Part shown: positions 48,991-60,287 of the stretch, piece by piece
Layout of the letters: each line of letters begins with the position of its first letter
Numbering within the stretch: position 1 is the first letter of the stretch
DNA from: Onchidella celtica
Lineage: Eukaryota > Mollusca > Gastropoda > Systellommatophora > Onchidiidae
NCBI GenBank assembly: GCA_963931925.1
Contig: OZ007569.1
Coordinates: 65,797,980-65,861,979, forward strand
Direction of reading: 5' to 3'
Length of the DNA: 64,000 bases
Notes under the pieces: generated by a model
What the model was told of the DNA's origin: nothing
The model's database searches: none
The model's input: only the letters and a program-made list of their open reading frames with translations
Position numbers and translations under genes: made by a program

Positions 48991-51900
48991 TCACCCTGGA
49001 TCAGGGTATAGGCCACCAACAAACACTTTCCATCCCTCTCTATCATGGGCCAGCCTCTTTACATTATTCCAAGTCTTTCCGCTTCGTTGCACATCATTTT
49101 CTCTGGCTCTTCTCCACGTTCCGCGCGGCCTTCCTCTTGATCTCTTGCCCTGGGGATTCCAATCCAATACCTTCTTCGCGATGCTGTTTCCTGGCCTCCT
49201 GAGAGTGTGGCCGATCCATCTCCATCGCCTCCTACCAATTTCCTCTCTGACTGGGCTCTGTCTTGTTCTTTTCCAAACAATTTCATTGCTGACCTTGTCT
49301 GTCCATCTGATCTTAAGTAGCTTCCTCAAACATCTGTTGATGAAAACTTGGATTCTCTTTATGCAGGCCTGGGACGCATTCCAAGTCTCACATCCATACA
49401 ACAGGACTGACTTCACGTTCGAGTTGAATATCCTCAGCTTTGTTTTTAGAGATATATCCTTGGTTCTCCAAATCTTGCTTAAGGACGTGAAAGCTGCCTG
49501 TGCCTTTCCAATTCGTGCTTTGACTTCTGCCTCTGTTCCTCCCTTATTGTCAATGATACTACCAAGATAGCAGAAGGACTCTACATCTTCCAGTGGTTGA
49601 TCTCCTACTTTGACTTGTTCGCTTGGGGGTGCAACAATTTTTAGGACCTTCGACTTCGCAGGATGTATCCTCAATCCGATAGATTCTGAAATTTTGTTTA
49701 GAGCTGTAGTCTTTGCTTGCATCTGGTCGTGTGTGTGCGACAATAGTGCCAAGTCATCTGCAAAATCTAGATCGTCCAGCTGTGTCCATGGGGTCCATTG
49801 TATGCCATTTCTTCCTCCATTGGTGGTTTCTTTCATAAGCCAATCAGTCACCAGAATAAACAGAAATGGGGACAGCAAACAACCCTGCCTAACACCAGTC
49901 TTGATATCAAAGCTGTCAGTAAGCTCACCATCGTGTACAACTCTGCAACTTGTCCCCTCGTACATGCTCTTGATAAGATTCACCATCTTCTCTGGGATTC
50001 CATAATGTCTCAATATTCTCCACAGCGTTTCTCTATCGATGCTATCAAAGGCCTTCTCGTAGTCAAGGAAGTTCACTATCAGTTGGGAGTTCCACTCTAG
50101 CGACTGCTCTATTATAATTCTCAGCGTGGCGATCTGGTCGGTGGTTGATCGATTACTCCTGAAACCAGCTTGCTCCTCACGAAGTTTTGGGTCTGTTGCA
50201 TTCTGTATTCGCTTGAGAATAATCCGATTGAAAACCTTTCCTGGGATGGAGAGAAGTGTGATTCCTCTGTAGTTACTACAATTGCTGAGGTCCCCCTTTT
50301 TTGGAAGCTTCACGAGGTGTCCTTCCTTCCAGTCCTTTGGAAACTTGCCTCCGATCCAAATCCTCGAGAATAGTGAGTGCAGACCCTCTGCAGCCCCAGC
50401 AGCATCTGCCTTCAGCGCCTCTGGTGGGATCTGGTCTGGTCCAGCTGCCTTGCCTCGATTTAACTGCTTTATGGCATCATTAATCTCTGCTTTAGTCGGA
50501 GGGTCGCAACTGATCGGTAAATCATTTCTTGCGGGTAGAATGTCGGGTGGGTTGCTTGGTGGAGGTCTGTTCAAGAGGCTACTAAAATGTTCTATCCATC
50601 TTTTTGCCTGAGCTTCCTTTCCAAAAATAGCCTTCCTGTTGTAATCCTTGACAGGAACTTCCGGTTTTCCATATTTTCCAGCAAGAGTCTTTGTAGTCTG
50701 GTAGAGGATCCTCGTGTGTCCTCCTGTTGCTGCCTTCTCTGCTTTCTCTGCTAACATTCCTATGAACTCCTCTTTGTCTTTTTTAATTGATTTTTTGACC
50801 TCTTTAGCTGATGCTCGGTACTCTTCCTGGTTACCAACTCTTGAGCTTCTTGTACGACTTGCATTTACCTGTTCTTTTAGGTCTCTTCTTATCCTTATCA
50901 AGTCCAGTGATTTTTGACTGATCCATTCCTTGTGTTCCACTTTCTTTTCCCCAAGAACATCCTGACATGTCGATGTAAATACTCCTTTTACCTTAGCCCA
51001 GTGAGTCTCCAAATCTACTGGCTCTTCGAGGTCAACAAGGTGTTTGAATCTATTCCTCAGTGTCAGCTGGAACTCTTCCTTCTTGTCTCCATCCAGAAGG
51101 CTCACTTGAAACTTTCTCCTCTTTGTTCCTGCTCTGGTACCTTGTTTCTTGAGGCGGAGTTTGAGTCTTGCCAGCAGCATGTGATGGTCAGATCCAACAT
51201 CAGCTCCTCTCTGTACTATGACATCCTCCAGTGATCGTCTGAATCGTCGGGTGATGCAAAAGTGGTCAATCTGGTTTTCAGTTACTCCATCCGGTGAAAT
51301 CCAAGTGGCCTTATGGATCCTCTTGTGTGGGAATACTGAACCTCCAATCACATAGCTGTTAAATGCGCAGAAACTTGCAAACCGCTCTCCATTCTCATTC
51401 ATTTGTCCCAAACCATTGCACCCCATAATGTCCTCATACCCTGTATTGTCCTGTCCTATCTTGGCATTGGCGTCCCCCATTATAATGTTCACATCTTTTC
51501 TTGGCAATGTGTCAACTATTTCCTGAAGCTGGTTGTAGAAATCGTCCTTGTCCTCATCGGTTGCTTCATTTGTTGGGGCGTATATCTGCACAATGTTCAT
51601 GTTGATGTTCTTGTTCTTTGTAGTAAATGATGCCAATATAATTCTCCTTCCGTAGGGTTCCCATCCCCTCAGTGACCTCTGGGCGTGCTTGCTCAAGATG
51701 ATCGCTACCCCTTCTGTATGCTTTTTGTCCTCCCTTCCAGAATACAAAATCTTTTCCCCAGAATTAAGTTGTTTCAGTCCGGACTGTATCCAGCGGGTCT
51801 CGCTAACTCCAAGTATGTGCAGTCTGTATCGCCTCATCTCCATTGTAACCTGGGCACTCTTTCCTGCTTCATACATGGAGCGGACATTCCACGACGCAAT

Positions 51901-52008
51901 CCGGAGTGACTTGTTTGATGAAGGAGCAGTCGGGCCAGTGGAGTCCTTTCGGCTTTGTCCATTGTCCTTCATTGAATCTACAGGTGCAGATGCTCCCCCT
52001 TCTCCCAA
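48991..52008 (-). CDS. LINE polyprotein: AP-like endonuclease plus reverse transcriptase
   Basis: 1005 residues, uninterrupted. An endonuclease/exonuclease/phosphatase domain covers about 36-280, with IASWNVRSM (37-45), SETRW (69-73), GDANAKIG (178-185) and GSDHH (272-276). A reverse transcriptase follows at about 560-800: YRGITLLS, EEQAGFRSNRST (612-623), DYEKAFDS (649-656), GVRQGCLLSPFLF (705-717) and the catalytic FADD (749-752). The C-terminus has the R-W-x-W-I-G-H-T-L-R-R stretch common to RTE-like proteins. It nicks target DNA and primes reverse transcription of its own RNA there. All catalytic motifs are present, so it may be active. The first ATG at 52008 is used as start; no other is in frame upstream within the leader that I could see. 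Confidence 0.95.
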   Translation of the reverse strand: MGEGGASAPVDSMKDNGQSRKDSTGPTAPSSNKSLRIASWNVRSMYEAGKSAQVTMEMRRYRLHILGVSETRWIQSGLKQLNSGEKILYSGREDKKHTEGVAIILSKHAQRSLRGWEPYGRRIILASFTTKNKNINMNIVQIYAPTNEATDEDKDDFYNQLQEIVDTLPRKDVNIIMGDANAKIGQDNTGYEDIMGCNGLGQMNENGERFASFCAFNSYVIGGSVFPHKRIHKATWISPDGVTENQIDHFCITRRFRRSLEDVIVQRGADVGSDHHMLLARLKLRLKKQGTRAGTKRRKFQVSLLDGDKKEEFQLTLRNRFKHLVDLEEPVDLETHWAKVKGVFTSTCQDVLGEKKVEHKEWISQKSLDLIRIRRDLKEQVNASRTRSSRVGNQEEYRASAKEVKKSIKKDKEEFIGMLAEKAEKAATGGHTRILYQTTKTLAGKYGKPEVPVKDYNRKAIFGKEAQAKRWIEHFSSLLNRPPPSNPPDILPARNDLPISCDPPTKAEINDAIKQLNRGKAAGPDQIPPEALKADAAGAAEGLHSLFSRIWIGGKFPKDWKEGHLVKLPKKGDLSNCSNYRGITLLSIPGKVFNRIILKRIQNATDPKLREEQAGFRSNRSTTDQIATLRIIIEQSLEWNSQLIVNFLDYEKAFDSIDRETLWRILRHYGIPEKMVNLIKSMYEGTSCRVVHDGELTDSFDIKTGVRQGCLLSPFLFILVTDWLMKETTNGGRNGIQWTPWTQLDDLDFADDLALLSHTHDQMQAKTTALNKISESIGLRIHPAKSKVLKIVAPPSEQVKVGDQPLEDVESFCYLGSIIDNKGGTEAEVKARIGKAQAAFTSLSKIWRTKDISLKTKLRIFNSNVKSVLLYGCETWNASQACIKRIQVFINRCLRKLLKIRWTDKVSNEIVWKRTRQSPVREEIGRRRWRWIGHTLRRPGNSIAKKVLDWNPQGKRSRGRPRGTWRRARENDVQRSGKTWNNVKRLAHDREGWKVFVGGLYPDPG

Positions 52009-52209
52009 GATAAAAGACTGATTTAAAATATTTGCTTGTGTTTCTGTAACTGGTTTATTTTTACAGGGTGGGTAGTTGGCCCACCGCCAACTGGCTCTTC
52101 TCGGGAGACCAGGACCTTTGCACCTTTAGTCGCCTCTTACGACACGCAGTATCACGTCAGATGTATTCTTTGCTGTCCCTCTTCTGCAAGAGGGCCCCGC
52201 ATCTGCACG
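52009..52209 (-). promoter_or_regulatory. LINE 5' leader, likely internal promoter
   Basis: About 200 bases between the left target repeat and the ORF start, GC-rich at the far end. It contains CGTGTCGTAAGAGGCGACTA, a motif I associate with leaders of other animal LINEs. Promoter function is inferred from LINE biology. Confidence 0.55.
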
Positions 52210-52220
52210 AGCTATGCACT

Positions 52221-55200
52221 GCACAGGTGCAAAATATTCTCATTTGTGATTTAAAACATGTTCATATGCACCTCATTGTACCGGTAATTTTATAATGTGA
52301 AAACATGATCTAGATAAAATTCTGTTTAAAGGAGAACTCGAGGTTCCTACATGGGAAAGATGTCAAGCTGCAATATGTTTACATGTAGGTTATTGAAAAA
52401 ATATGCAATTTTCCCTGCAGACAAAAACTAAAGTAGTTTATGGTGCTGCTGCTTGGTCTAAAGTAATGCCCTTGCATACTTGTAACACAATGGATTTTGC
52501 TAGTGCATGAGAACAAGAATTAATAAAATGCAGGCATTTTTCTAGCCTCAGACTTTCTTACCTCCTGTTACAGGCATTTGACATACACATTGTATTGTAC
52601 TGGAATGTTTTTGTAATACATGTATGTATCATTCTGTCACCTGATGGCAGAAAATGGTACAATGGTAGAGAAGCCTTTTATGTCTACCTCCTGTCAGACA
52701 GAGCATCAGTGATTCTGCATGCACAAGACTACATAACAGTACACTGACACAAATTTCATGTGAAGACATTAGCATTTGATGATGGTTAAAGATCAAACTC
52801 ACATGCATTGGGGTTTTTCTTGAGTTAGATGCATTATAAATAAAAAAAATTAACATTTTTATAGTGTTGCTGCAAAAAACAGTAACTATTTGTTAGTACA
52901 GTGCAATGGGTGTCTGAGATTTTATGTGAACAACTGTTCAAGAGCCACTTTTAGATCTTGTGGGATGTCAGGAAAAGAGCTTCAAGCTGGAACATATATT
53001 GTCTTGTGCATGTAGCCTAAAGTTCTGTGTCTGCAATGTTAAAATTCTTTAGTTTTGGAGATTTGAAATCTTTCTTTTGAACAGTTGTTATGTAGGCCTA
53101 TGTATTTTACTTTTCAACCGAATTGAACAAAAAATTGATGAAACCAATTTCAGTAGGACTAAGACTAAGAAGAGTCACTGCAATTTTCATGCACACAAAA
53201 GCCAAAATAGACCATCCTTGTAAATGCGATTCATGAGGTGAAATATATGGCAGTTTAACTCCCAAACATATTTGATGAACTGAAGTATCCCGTGTAAATT
53301 TGTCACCCAAGTTCCTTTTGCCTTGGAAATATTGCAGCTTTCTACAATACATAATGTGCTTAATGCAAGGAAAGTGAGGAATGAAAGAAACTGGTCCTGA
53401 GTGACTGCATTCACAGGTTGTGCTTTGTTTTCTTTATCATGCGATTCTACTTTATCACTTCATCTGTAAAGGAACAGTGAATTCACAATTTATGTCGCAT
53501 TTAATTTTTGCATTTTAAAACTAAAAGCAAATCTGGTAAAAAATGATACATTGTATTGTGCATGATGTAGATCACATTTTTTTTTTCTTTAGTAATATTT
53601 CATATTTCTCTCAGTTTAGGACTTGGAATTGCTGCAAGCTCTCAAATTTGAACAAGCAGTTGAAATGATACATATAATGTAATCTCTGTATCAACTTACA
53701 TCATTTTAAAATATGTAATTTTAAGCGTTGTTTGTTATGTGAACATATCAGCTATATGTGGGATTTTAATTTTATAATAAAGTGTCTTTTTGTCATTGGT
53801 GATTCTGAACTTTCTGTATTCAGTTGTTCATCTGATCCTTTGTTCCTCTGAACAACTAGATTTTATGCTCAGAGCAAAATTAGTATGTTTCATTCATATC
53901 TAATAAACTTTATACAACTATCGCAAATCTCTTGGGTTTGTTCCAGTGACATCTATGTAGTTCCCTTTGTGTCAAAGTAAAGCTTCGTGTCCTGTACTTT
54001 ATTGTGGTTTCAAGTTTGTTATCTCTAGAAAACCACTAGCAATGTGGAAAGATTACATTACATTCTCTTTTTTATTTTGAACCGCTCTCAGTCTCAGATA
54101 CAATCGAATCACTCCTCTTGTAATCATAATCATGCACCCTGTTTGGTAATGTCAGACCCAGCATTTGGTCCTCCTTTCATGTCATTAAAAAAAAAAAAAG
54201 GAAAACATGCAACACTTGAAAACTTCTCAGTAAGTGTCAACCGATTATTCTGCATTAAATCTGACTTATAAGTTAAAATACATTGCATTACAATTGTTCA
54301 TGGAAAGATAAGTTGACAGAGACAAAGATTTGAGACAATCTGTCCAGACATTGTATACATATATATAAAGTTATTTTTTTTGTACAGGTATGTGGTTCTG
54401 GTGATAGTGATAGCATTAACTCAAACATGTTTTTGTTAAGGGGTGGAGTATAAGAGCCCAGGCCTGGAGGACCAGACAGGCTTCTTTGACCCGAGGGCAT
54501 GAAGATGGGATTGGCAGTTGTTGAATTTGCTAAGAATAAAAACTTTTCACTTTTTCAGACCATATTTTCTGTCATTCCTGGATTGCTGTTTCTGGCCAAT
54601 AGTTTTTACCGGCTAGTATTTTACTACAGTGTAGTAAGAAAATCGATCATGACTGTGGCATACACATCATGGAGCTGACATCAGGAATACCCATAAGCTC
54701 ACTCGAAGTGAAATTTGAAAGTGCAGAAAAAATAGAAAATTCAGCAGTGTACAGACCTGTGTAATGTGTACATTATCGTCATGGTAGAGCTAGTTTGGTT
54801 TCTATTTTTGACCATAAAGTATTCTCCCCTGACATCCCTACATTTATAATTCTAGCTTTGCAAATAGATGCATCACTTTAGATTACTGTTTGGCATTTTT
54901 TCTATTAAAAAATTCTAGTGAGGATGAAGAAGACTTCAGACTTCTTTTTTTTTCATTTAATAAAAATTTACGTATTGATGTGAAAGGGAGATCAGTTGAT
55001 CTTGCCATACAATAAAACCATTGCACCCCCAATTTGAACACTTTTTTCTTTAAAATATGCACCTATTTGTTAATGCAAAATGTGTGTTTAAGTTTAACAT
55101 TTGTTCAGTCACATGAGTTCCATTCAGATAAAATGATGCTGGTAACCAAATTCCTTGTAATTATTTAACATCTTGGCTTGTAAGGTAAGCACAATTTTCC

Positions 55201-56209
55201 ATATTAGGTATCGCTTTCTCTATTTTGAGAGAATTTTTTAACTGCTCTCATCTTTTTTCTCGCATAATATTGTATGTCCTGTACTGTTTAGTACATGTAT
55301 ATGTTCCAGTGTTTTGCTGTTGCATCCATGTGTGTTACCATGAGGGTTTTGGACTCAATCTACAAATTCTAAATTTCTAAGGGCAAGTAACTTCAAGACA
55401 GTGAAATATAGGCCAGTCTCAAGCTCAAATACTGTACAAGTGTACATGCAATTGTCATTTTTGGGATCCCAAAAAGATTCTCTTTCAACAGGTATATAAA
55501 ATTCCATAATTTGTCTACATTATTCTCCAACATTTTTGAGAGATATGTACAGACCACACATTGAAACTAATGAAACCTGCGCTGTTGTCTCCCTAGTATG
55601 AAGTTCTTTTGTCCTTCCTTGACTCCACTTTCGAAAAATTTAACTTAGTTTCGAAGTCTGAGATCCTCTAGACAAGAAATCATGAAAAGATACTGCACCT
55701 ATTATAAACTGACAAAACATATAATATACCAGTAGAAGTAGAGATTTGAAATTAGTAGGAGACAGCAAATGAAGTCTACTGATGACATGAACTCAGTTTT
55801 TGCAAGAAATGGACAAAGAACACCTGTACACTGGTTTGCTGATACTGTAACCTGCCTGATACTTCGAGCTCTCAAGCCTGCCCAACTCAGAATAGGCAAA
55901 ATACATTATAATGTACTTCCAAGGTCACCTGCTGTTGTCAATTGTTGCTGCTTCAAGTGACCTCAGGTTCAACTGCTGCGATCTCAGCAAAGACAATTTT
56001 AAAAGTGTCACATAACCGATCAGTTGAAATCTTTCAAATCATGAAGTCCTTTTTTCTCCTTCAATCTTCAAATCCGTAAACTAGAATGAACTGGGACTAT
56101 GTCACTGTAAGAACCAGTGCTTTTACTATCTGTCAACTACTCAAGATCCCGGTAAAAATGGCCTCAACAGAAAGAGACAAGACGGTATCCTAGTGTGAAA
56201 AAATGAAAC
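52221..56209. other. Intergenic region between the converging genes
   Basis: AT-rich, no supported gene. An AATAAA at 53776-53781 followed by a GT-rich stretch could end a long 3' UTR of the SMP/C2 gene; the LINE would then sit inside that UTR. No repeat was recognised here. Confidence 0.45.
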
Positions 56210-56215
56210 TTTAAT
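56210..56215 (-). terminator. Possible poly(A) signal of the COX8-like gene
   Basis: ATTAAA on the minus strand about 160 bases after the stop, giving a short 3' UTR as expected for a small housekeeping gene. Confidence 0.45.
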
Positions 56216-56376
56216 TTAAATCAACATTTCTAGCCATCATACTTCTAGAACACTTTTAAAACCAACACACATCTGCACAGGTTTACACTCATCGTCGTAT
56301 ATTGTTCATTTCTTTTAAACAGCTCTGTCAGGCAATTCTCTCATATCCAAGGAGTTGACCTCTTTGTTAACACTGG

Positions 56377-56487
56377 CTATTCCGCAGGAAGGCCCCCTGG
56401 ATTCTTGTAGTGCTTGATGTTGGCAAGTATCCAGAACATTGGTGCCAAAATTGCTACACACATAGCCCCTCCTAGACCAAATTTCTC
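56377..56487 (-). CDS. COX8: COX8-like exon 2: membrane helix and stop
   Basis: 111 nt after acceptor CCTCTTTCAG. Encodes EKFGLGGAMCVAILAP, then FWILANIKHYKNPGG and the end LPAE, TAG at 56377-56379. Confidence 0.8.
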   Translation of the reverse strand, partial: EKFGLGGAMCVAILAPMFWILANIKHYKNPGGLPAE

Positions 56488-59400
56488 CTGAAAGAGGATA
56501 GAAAAAAACAAAACAAAAAATTATTATAACATCATTTACACTCTTTGTTGCCTGTGTGATCTAACTTCGAAGAAAAAAGCTGCCAACTGAGAGGTACAGT
56601 TGTATCTTGCATCTAAAACTGGCATTCTTTGGGGTGGCTTTATCTGCTTTCAAAGAATACATTTAATGTGAAGCAATCTGGCAGAGGTACCTGGTGCTGC
56701 CCATCACAAAGCTGATTTTGCTCTCCTCCTCTTCCCATTAATTTTTAATTTAACACCTCTCTTTCCTGCCCTGTTCCCCCTCCCCTTGTCTTTTCTTCAG
56801 TAACCCCCAGTGGGAACTTGTAGAATTGCAAACCAAAAGCCAAAATGTCATAATTGCGACAAAATGTGATATAGACTATGTGAGGCAGTCTAGGAAAACC
56901 AGTCATGATGCGAAAATTTTACATTGGAGTTATTTGCACCGTCATGTAGCACAGGGTTTGCAGAGCATTTTGCTTTTAAAATTTTTAAAATTAGAGTCCA
57001 ATCCATTTATCTCGACATTCTGGGTAACTTGACACAATTTTAAGTCCCAACCTGTTCCTTCTTTAATGGTACTAAGTATTTCCCCGTAACTCGACGTGTT
57101 ATTGCATTCTTTCCTCTTATATCGACACATTTCTCCCCAACCGCGGCATAAGAAGTGCACTAGATCTACTACTCTGCCACCGAAAATGCCCACACAACTC
57201 CCAGCACACAAGACCTTTTTATTTCTTTTTGTGGTGCTGGCGGGGAGGGGTAGGAGAGGGGGTGTGTGGATACAGAGAATTACCCTTGGCTTCAGTAAAG
57301 AGAGTGTGGAGTGCCTTGCATAAGCGTACGGCAATAAAAGTATAGAGCACTACAAACTGAGTAATTTTCCCCCCCACAAAACATTTGTGCGCCGTTGATA
57401 CTAGGCCTTGACCTAGATCTCTCGGTTAACTGCCATACTGTATGTGTATCGGTATCATCACTTCTCCTGAAGAAACAGTCAGGTTGAGGTTAAAAAAAAA
57501 AGTAAAGCACTGCACATTTGATAGCTACAGCATTTCTCCGATATTGGCAAATCTTTGCCACACAACTGCTATGCACAACAGTGATATTGAAGGAACGAGT
57601 GACAATATGCCGATAATTAACCCTCACCCTGCGCGAGGCGGCAATAGTTGGTATTCACTTGCAAGCGCTCACGCCGCACAGGCGGCAATAGCCGGTATTC
57701 ACTTGCAAGCGCTCACGCCGCACGGGCGGCAAAAGTCGGCCAGGTCAAGCTGACCGCGCCACGCACAAGCCCACTATTTTCACGCGTCGAGTCACTGACC
57801 TTTTTGAGACATAACCACCGTGTTATTGTTCACTGTATCTCTTCTAAATCAAAGGCATTGTGACATGGACATGTTAACCAGTGAACCACTGGTCGGAATC
57901 ACAAAGACCAAGCTTTCAAAGGCTCTCCCCACACTTTCAAAAGATGTAACATCGACATGCGAACTGTTGCTCAACAAATTTGCAATATTATCTCATTTTC
58001 TCACAAGCTGACCACCATCTGGAGTTGTCTGTATCTAAGAACCAATCAGAAACAAGCTCTGAAATAATCTTTGCCCCAAATGCCCACATTAGTTTATTAG
58101 TACGTGTCAATCAGGATGAAACCATTTGTGTAGGGCTTGGGAGGGCGTGGCTTGTTATCATGCTTCGTTCTCACGAAAACTACCTGTCGGTTTGGAATCA
58201 TAAGTCAGATCATTGGTTAGAGACTGACAGACTAAGGTTTTGCTGGTTAATTCATTATCAAGCGTGATAAGGCATAGCAGCGAATGTTTTCATACCGATC
58301 AATAAAAACCGAACCACATGTGGTCATCGTCTAGCGGCACGGGTCAGTGACCCCAGATAAGATTCTCCGTGAGTAAGGTCACTGACCGGGCAGCGGGCTT
58401 TACGGGTAGCGCGCAGGGTATGGGTTAAAAGAAAAAAGGACATAATTGCATTATTTATTGGACACTTCCCATTATGGTGATGTTTGATCCCCCCACTGCC
58501 TTTTTTTTCCTCTTCCATCACTAATCTGCTATTTTGACTTTCTTTTTACTCGACACAAGTCAGACGGTCCCACTGATGTCGAGATATTAGGATTGCACTG
58601 TATTGTATCTTCACTAGAACCAAACTTATGACATTTTAAAGACAGGTACAAAACACACATCTTATAAAATGAGAAAATTACAGCTAATGTCAATCCATTT
58701 ATTTTCATACATTTTGAGGTGTTTTTCTCACCATGAAAGCAAAATAATGTCATTACTTGAGTTTATAACCATAACAGAACTCAAATATTGAGTAGAGATC
58801 AATACTTTACAAGCAAATGGTTTCAATTTTCATCCTGACTGACACATACTAACAAACTAATGTGGGCATTTGGGGCAAAGATCATTTCAGAGCTTGTTTC
58901 TGATTGGTTCTTAGACCTATACAGACAACTCCAGACGATGGTCAGCTTGTGAGAAAATGAGATAATATTGCAAATTTGTTGAGCAACAGTTCGCAATATG
59001 TTACACTTTTTGATAGTGTGGGGGGAGCCTTTGAAAGCTTAGTCTTTGCTTTGTGATTCCGACCAGTGATTCACTGGTCAACATGTCCTTGTCACAATGC
59101 CTTTGATAAAAATTTAGAAGAAATACAGTGAGCATTAAGACGGTGTTACGTCTCAAAGAGGACAGTGACTCACGCGTGAAGAAAATACAGCTCACGCGCT
59201 GCAAGGTCAGCTTGACCGTGTCGTATTTGTATGCCCGTGCGGAGTGAATGCATGGAAAGTTGATGCCGTATTTGTACACCCCTCGCAGGGTGAGGGTTAA
59301 ATTTTGCTAATCTCACCACCTACTACTACTACTTACTCATTACACACATTCGTGATTCCATCACTAGGCCCAGTGGAGGGGGTTAGGCTACATAGACTTC

Positions 59401-60287
59401 GACAAAGTCACTGGTGTCAAGTTCACTTTCTTATTGTTATTTGTGAGCTACTTCAATCACCCTTGTAGCAAGAGAACTAGTTTACCGACAAATCCATGTC
59501 TTTGTTCATGGGCCCCGTGAAACACAGAAAGTACAATGAATAATTAATTATTTATAATGAGAAATAAATTTAGGACTGAGGCCTTTTTTACTCATGGAAT
59601 CCGTGATTTTGACAAGTGTGTCTGAGTTTATTGTGCTCGACAGTATCTGACCTCGTAAAGTTGTACGGACTGGTGTTCAAAAGCCTCTTCCATTCCCAAA
59701 CTGGCTAGAAAAAAGGTAGAATCTCACGAATTTGCTCATGAATGAATCTCAATATACTCTATTATACTAAGTTATAAAGATACAAAATAAATTCTTATTT
59801 AGTCATAATCCTACTTTAGCACCGACAGTTTCGAATACTCATTCAACCTGTGATATCAATATATCTATTATTAATAATTAATCGTAATGCTTACTCACAT
59901 TTATAAGCCGAGGAGGATTACAAATCCTACAAGTACAAGACTACAAACTGTAGGCCTACAAGGGAAGGACAGTATGACTTTAGAAGCGGCCGTGCAAGGG
60001 GGCTGGGGCACCCCCCCCCCTCCCGGAGCGTTGGTCTTCAAAAGGATACACAATGAATCTAGCCATAATCTTGTATTTCTGAGAAAAATTTCGTCGAACA
60101 TTTGAACGGATGATCTGAACGTCCTAAAAAACAAGTTTATCGATATTAGGTGATGCAACATAATCTCACTTACCGCTGGTGACATTGGATTTTTCGGAGG
60201 ACCTATAATCACTGTAGCCTTTTGAGTGACATTGGATCTCACAGCTGGGACAATTCGGGTGAGTGAGTGCCGAATTAAGCCAGACAT
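56377..60287 (-). CDS. COX8: Cytochrome c oxidase subunit 8-like precursor, two exons
   Basis: Exons 60174-60287 and 56377-56487 (minus) join in phase 0 to give 74 residues. Residues 1-30 (MSGLIRHSLTRIVPAVRSNV and following) are Arg-rich with no acidic residue, as in mitochondrial presequences. Then comes GPPKNPMSPAEKFGLG, matching the G-P-P...S-x-x-E-K start of mature COX8, one membrane helix (AMCVAILAPMFWILANI), and a short polar tail ending GLPAE. COX8 is a one-pass nuclear-coded subunit of complex IV in the inner mitochondrial membrane. Length and layout fit the family; direct identity is low as usual for COX8, so another small respiratory subunit remains possible. The ATG at 60287 is the first in frame. 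Confidence 0.75.
57617..58428. mobile_element. piggyBac-type MITE nested in beta copy B
   Basis: Body 57621-58424 between TTAA sites. Ends CCCTCACCCTGCGCG and, in reverse complement, CCCATACCCTGCGCGC. About 800 bp. A 44 bp subterminal tandem repeat starts at 57637. No transposase. Copy A of beta, which lacks it, shows the empty site. Confidence 0.88.
57637..57735. repeat. 44 bp subterminal tandem repeat
   Basis: Two full units begin at 57637 and 57681, with a third partial one at 57725. The unit starts GGCGGCAATAG and contains TTCACTTGCAAGCGCTCACG. Subterminal repeats are common transposase binding sites. Confidence 0.85.
58815..59300. mobile_element. Second copy of the piggyBac-type MITE, inverted and truncated
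   Basis: Ends CGCAGGGTGAGGG then TTAA (59297-59300). In reverse complement it matches the first copy through TGCCCACATTAGTTT and GGTCGGAATCACAAAG-like text, up to about 58815, where the other end is missing. Its subterminal repeats differ in sequence from those of the first copy. Confidence 0.78.
60174..60287 (-). CDS. COX8: COX8-like exon 1: presequence and start of mature protein
   Basis: 114 nt, ending CCAGCG before donor GTAAGTGAG. Encodes residues 1-38, from the Met to MSPA. Confidence 0.78.

Larger units (their letters stand above)
48957..52220 (-). mobile_element. Full-length RTE-type LINE with 11 bp target duplication
   Basis: Body 48968-52209 (about 3.24 kb), flanked by AGCTATGCACT at 48957-48967 and 52210-52220. 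It has a 5' leader of about 200 bases, one intact ORF of 1005 codons, and a 3' UTR of only 23 bases made mostly of an ATG repeat. A single EEP-RT ORF, a total near 3.2 kb and a very short microsatellite 3' end are hallmarks of the RTE clade. A perfect duplication and unbroken frame point to a recent insertion. It sits between the two host genes. Confidence 0.92.
56994..58600. mobile_element. TA-flanked DNA element, family beta, copy B, split by a TTAA element
   Basis: TA, then GAGTCCAATCCATTTATCTC; right end in reverse complement CAGTGCAATCCTAATATCTC, then TA. Matches copy A at 40322-41127 until CGATAATTA, where the TTAA element is inserted, and resumes AAAAAAGGACATAATTGC after it. In the COX8-like intron. 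Confidence 0.86.

Noticed and set aside
49145-52021. Many + strand frames of 60-140 codons opposite the LINE
   Set aside because: They are antisense shadows of the 1005-codon LINE ORF and show no domain of their own.
57637-57735. Regular 44 bp repeats suggesting a CRISPR-like array
   Set aside because: Only two and a bit direct units without spacers, inside a transposon end of an animal genome.
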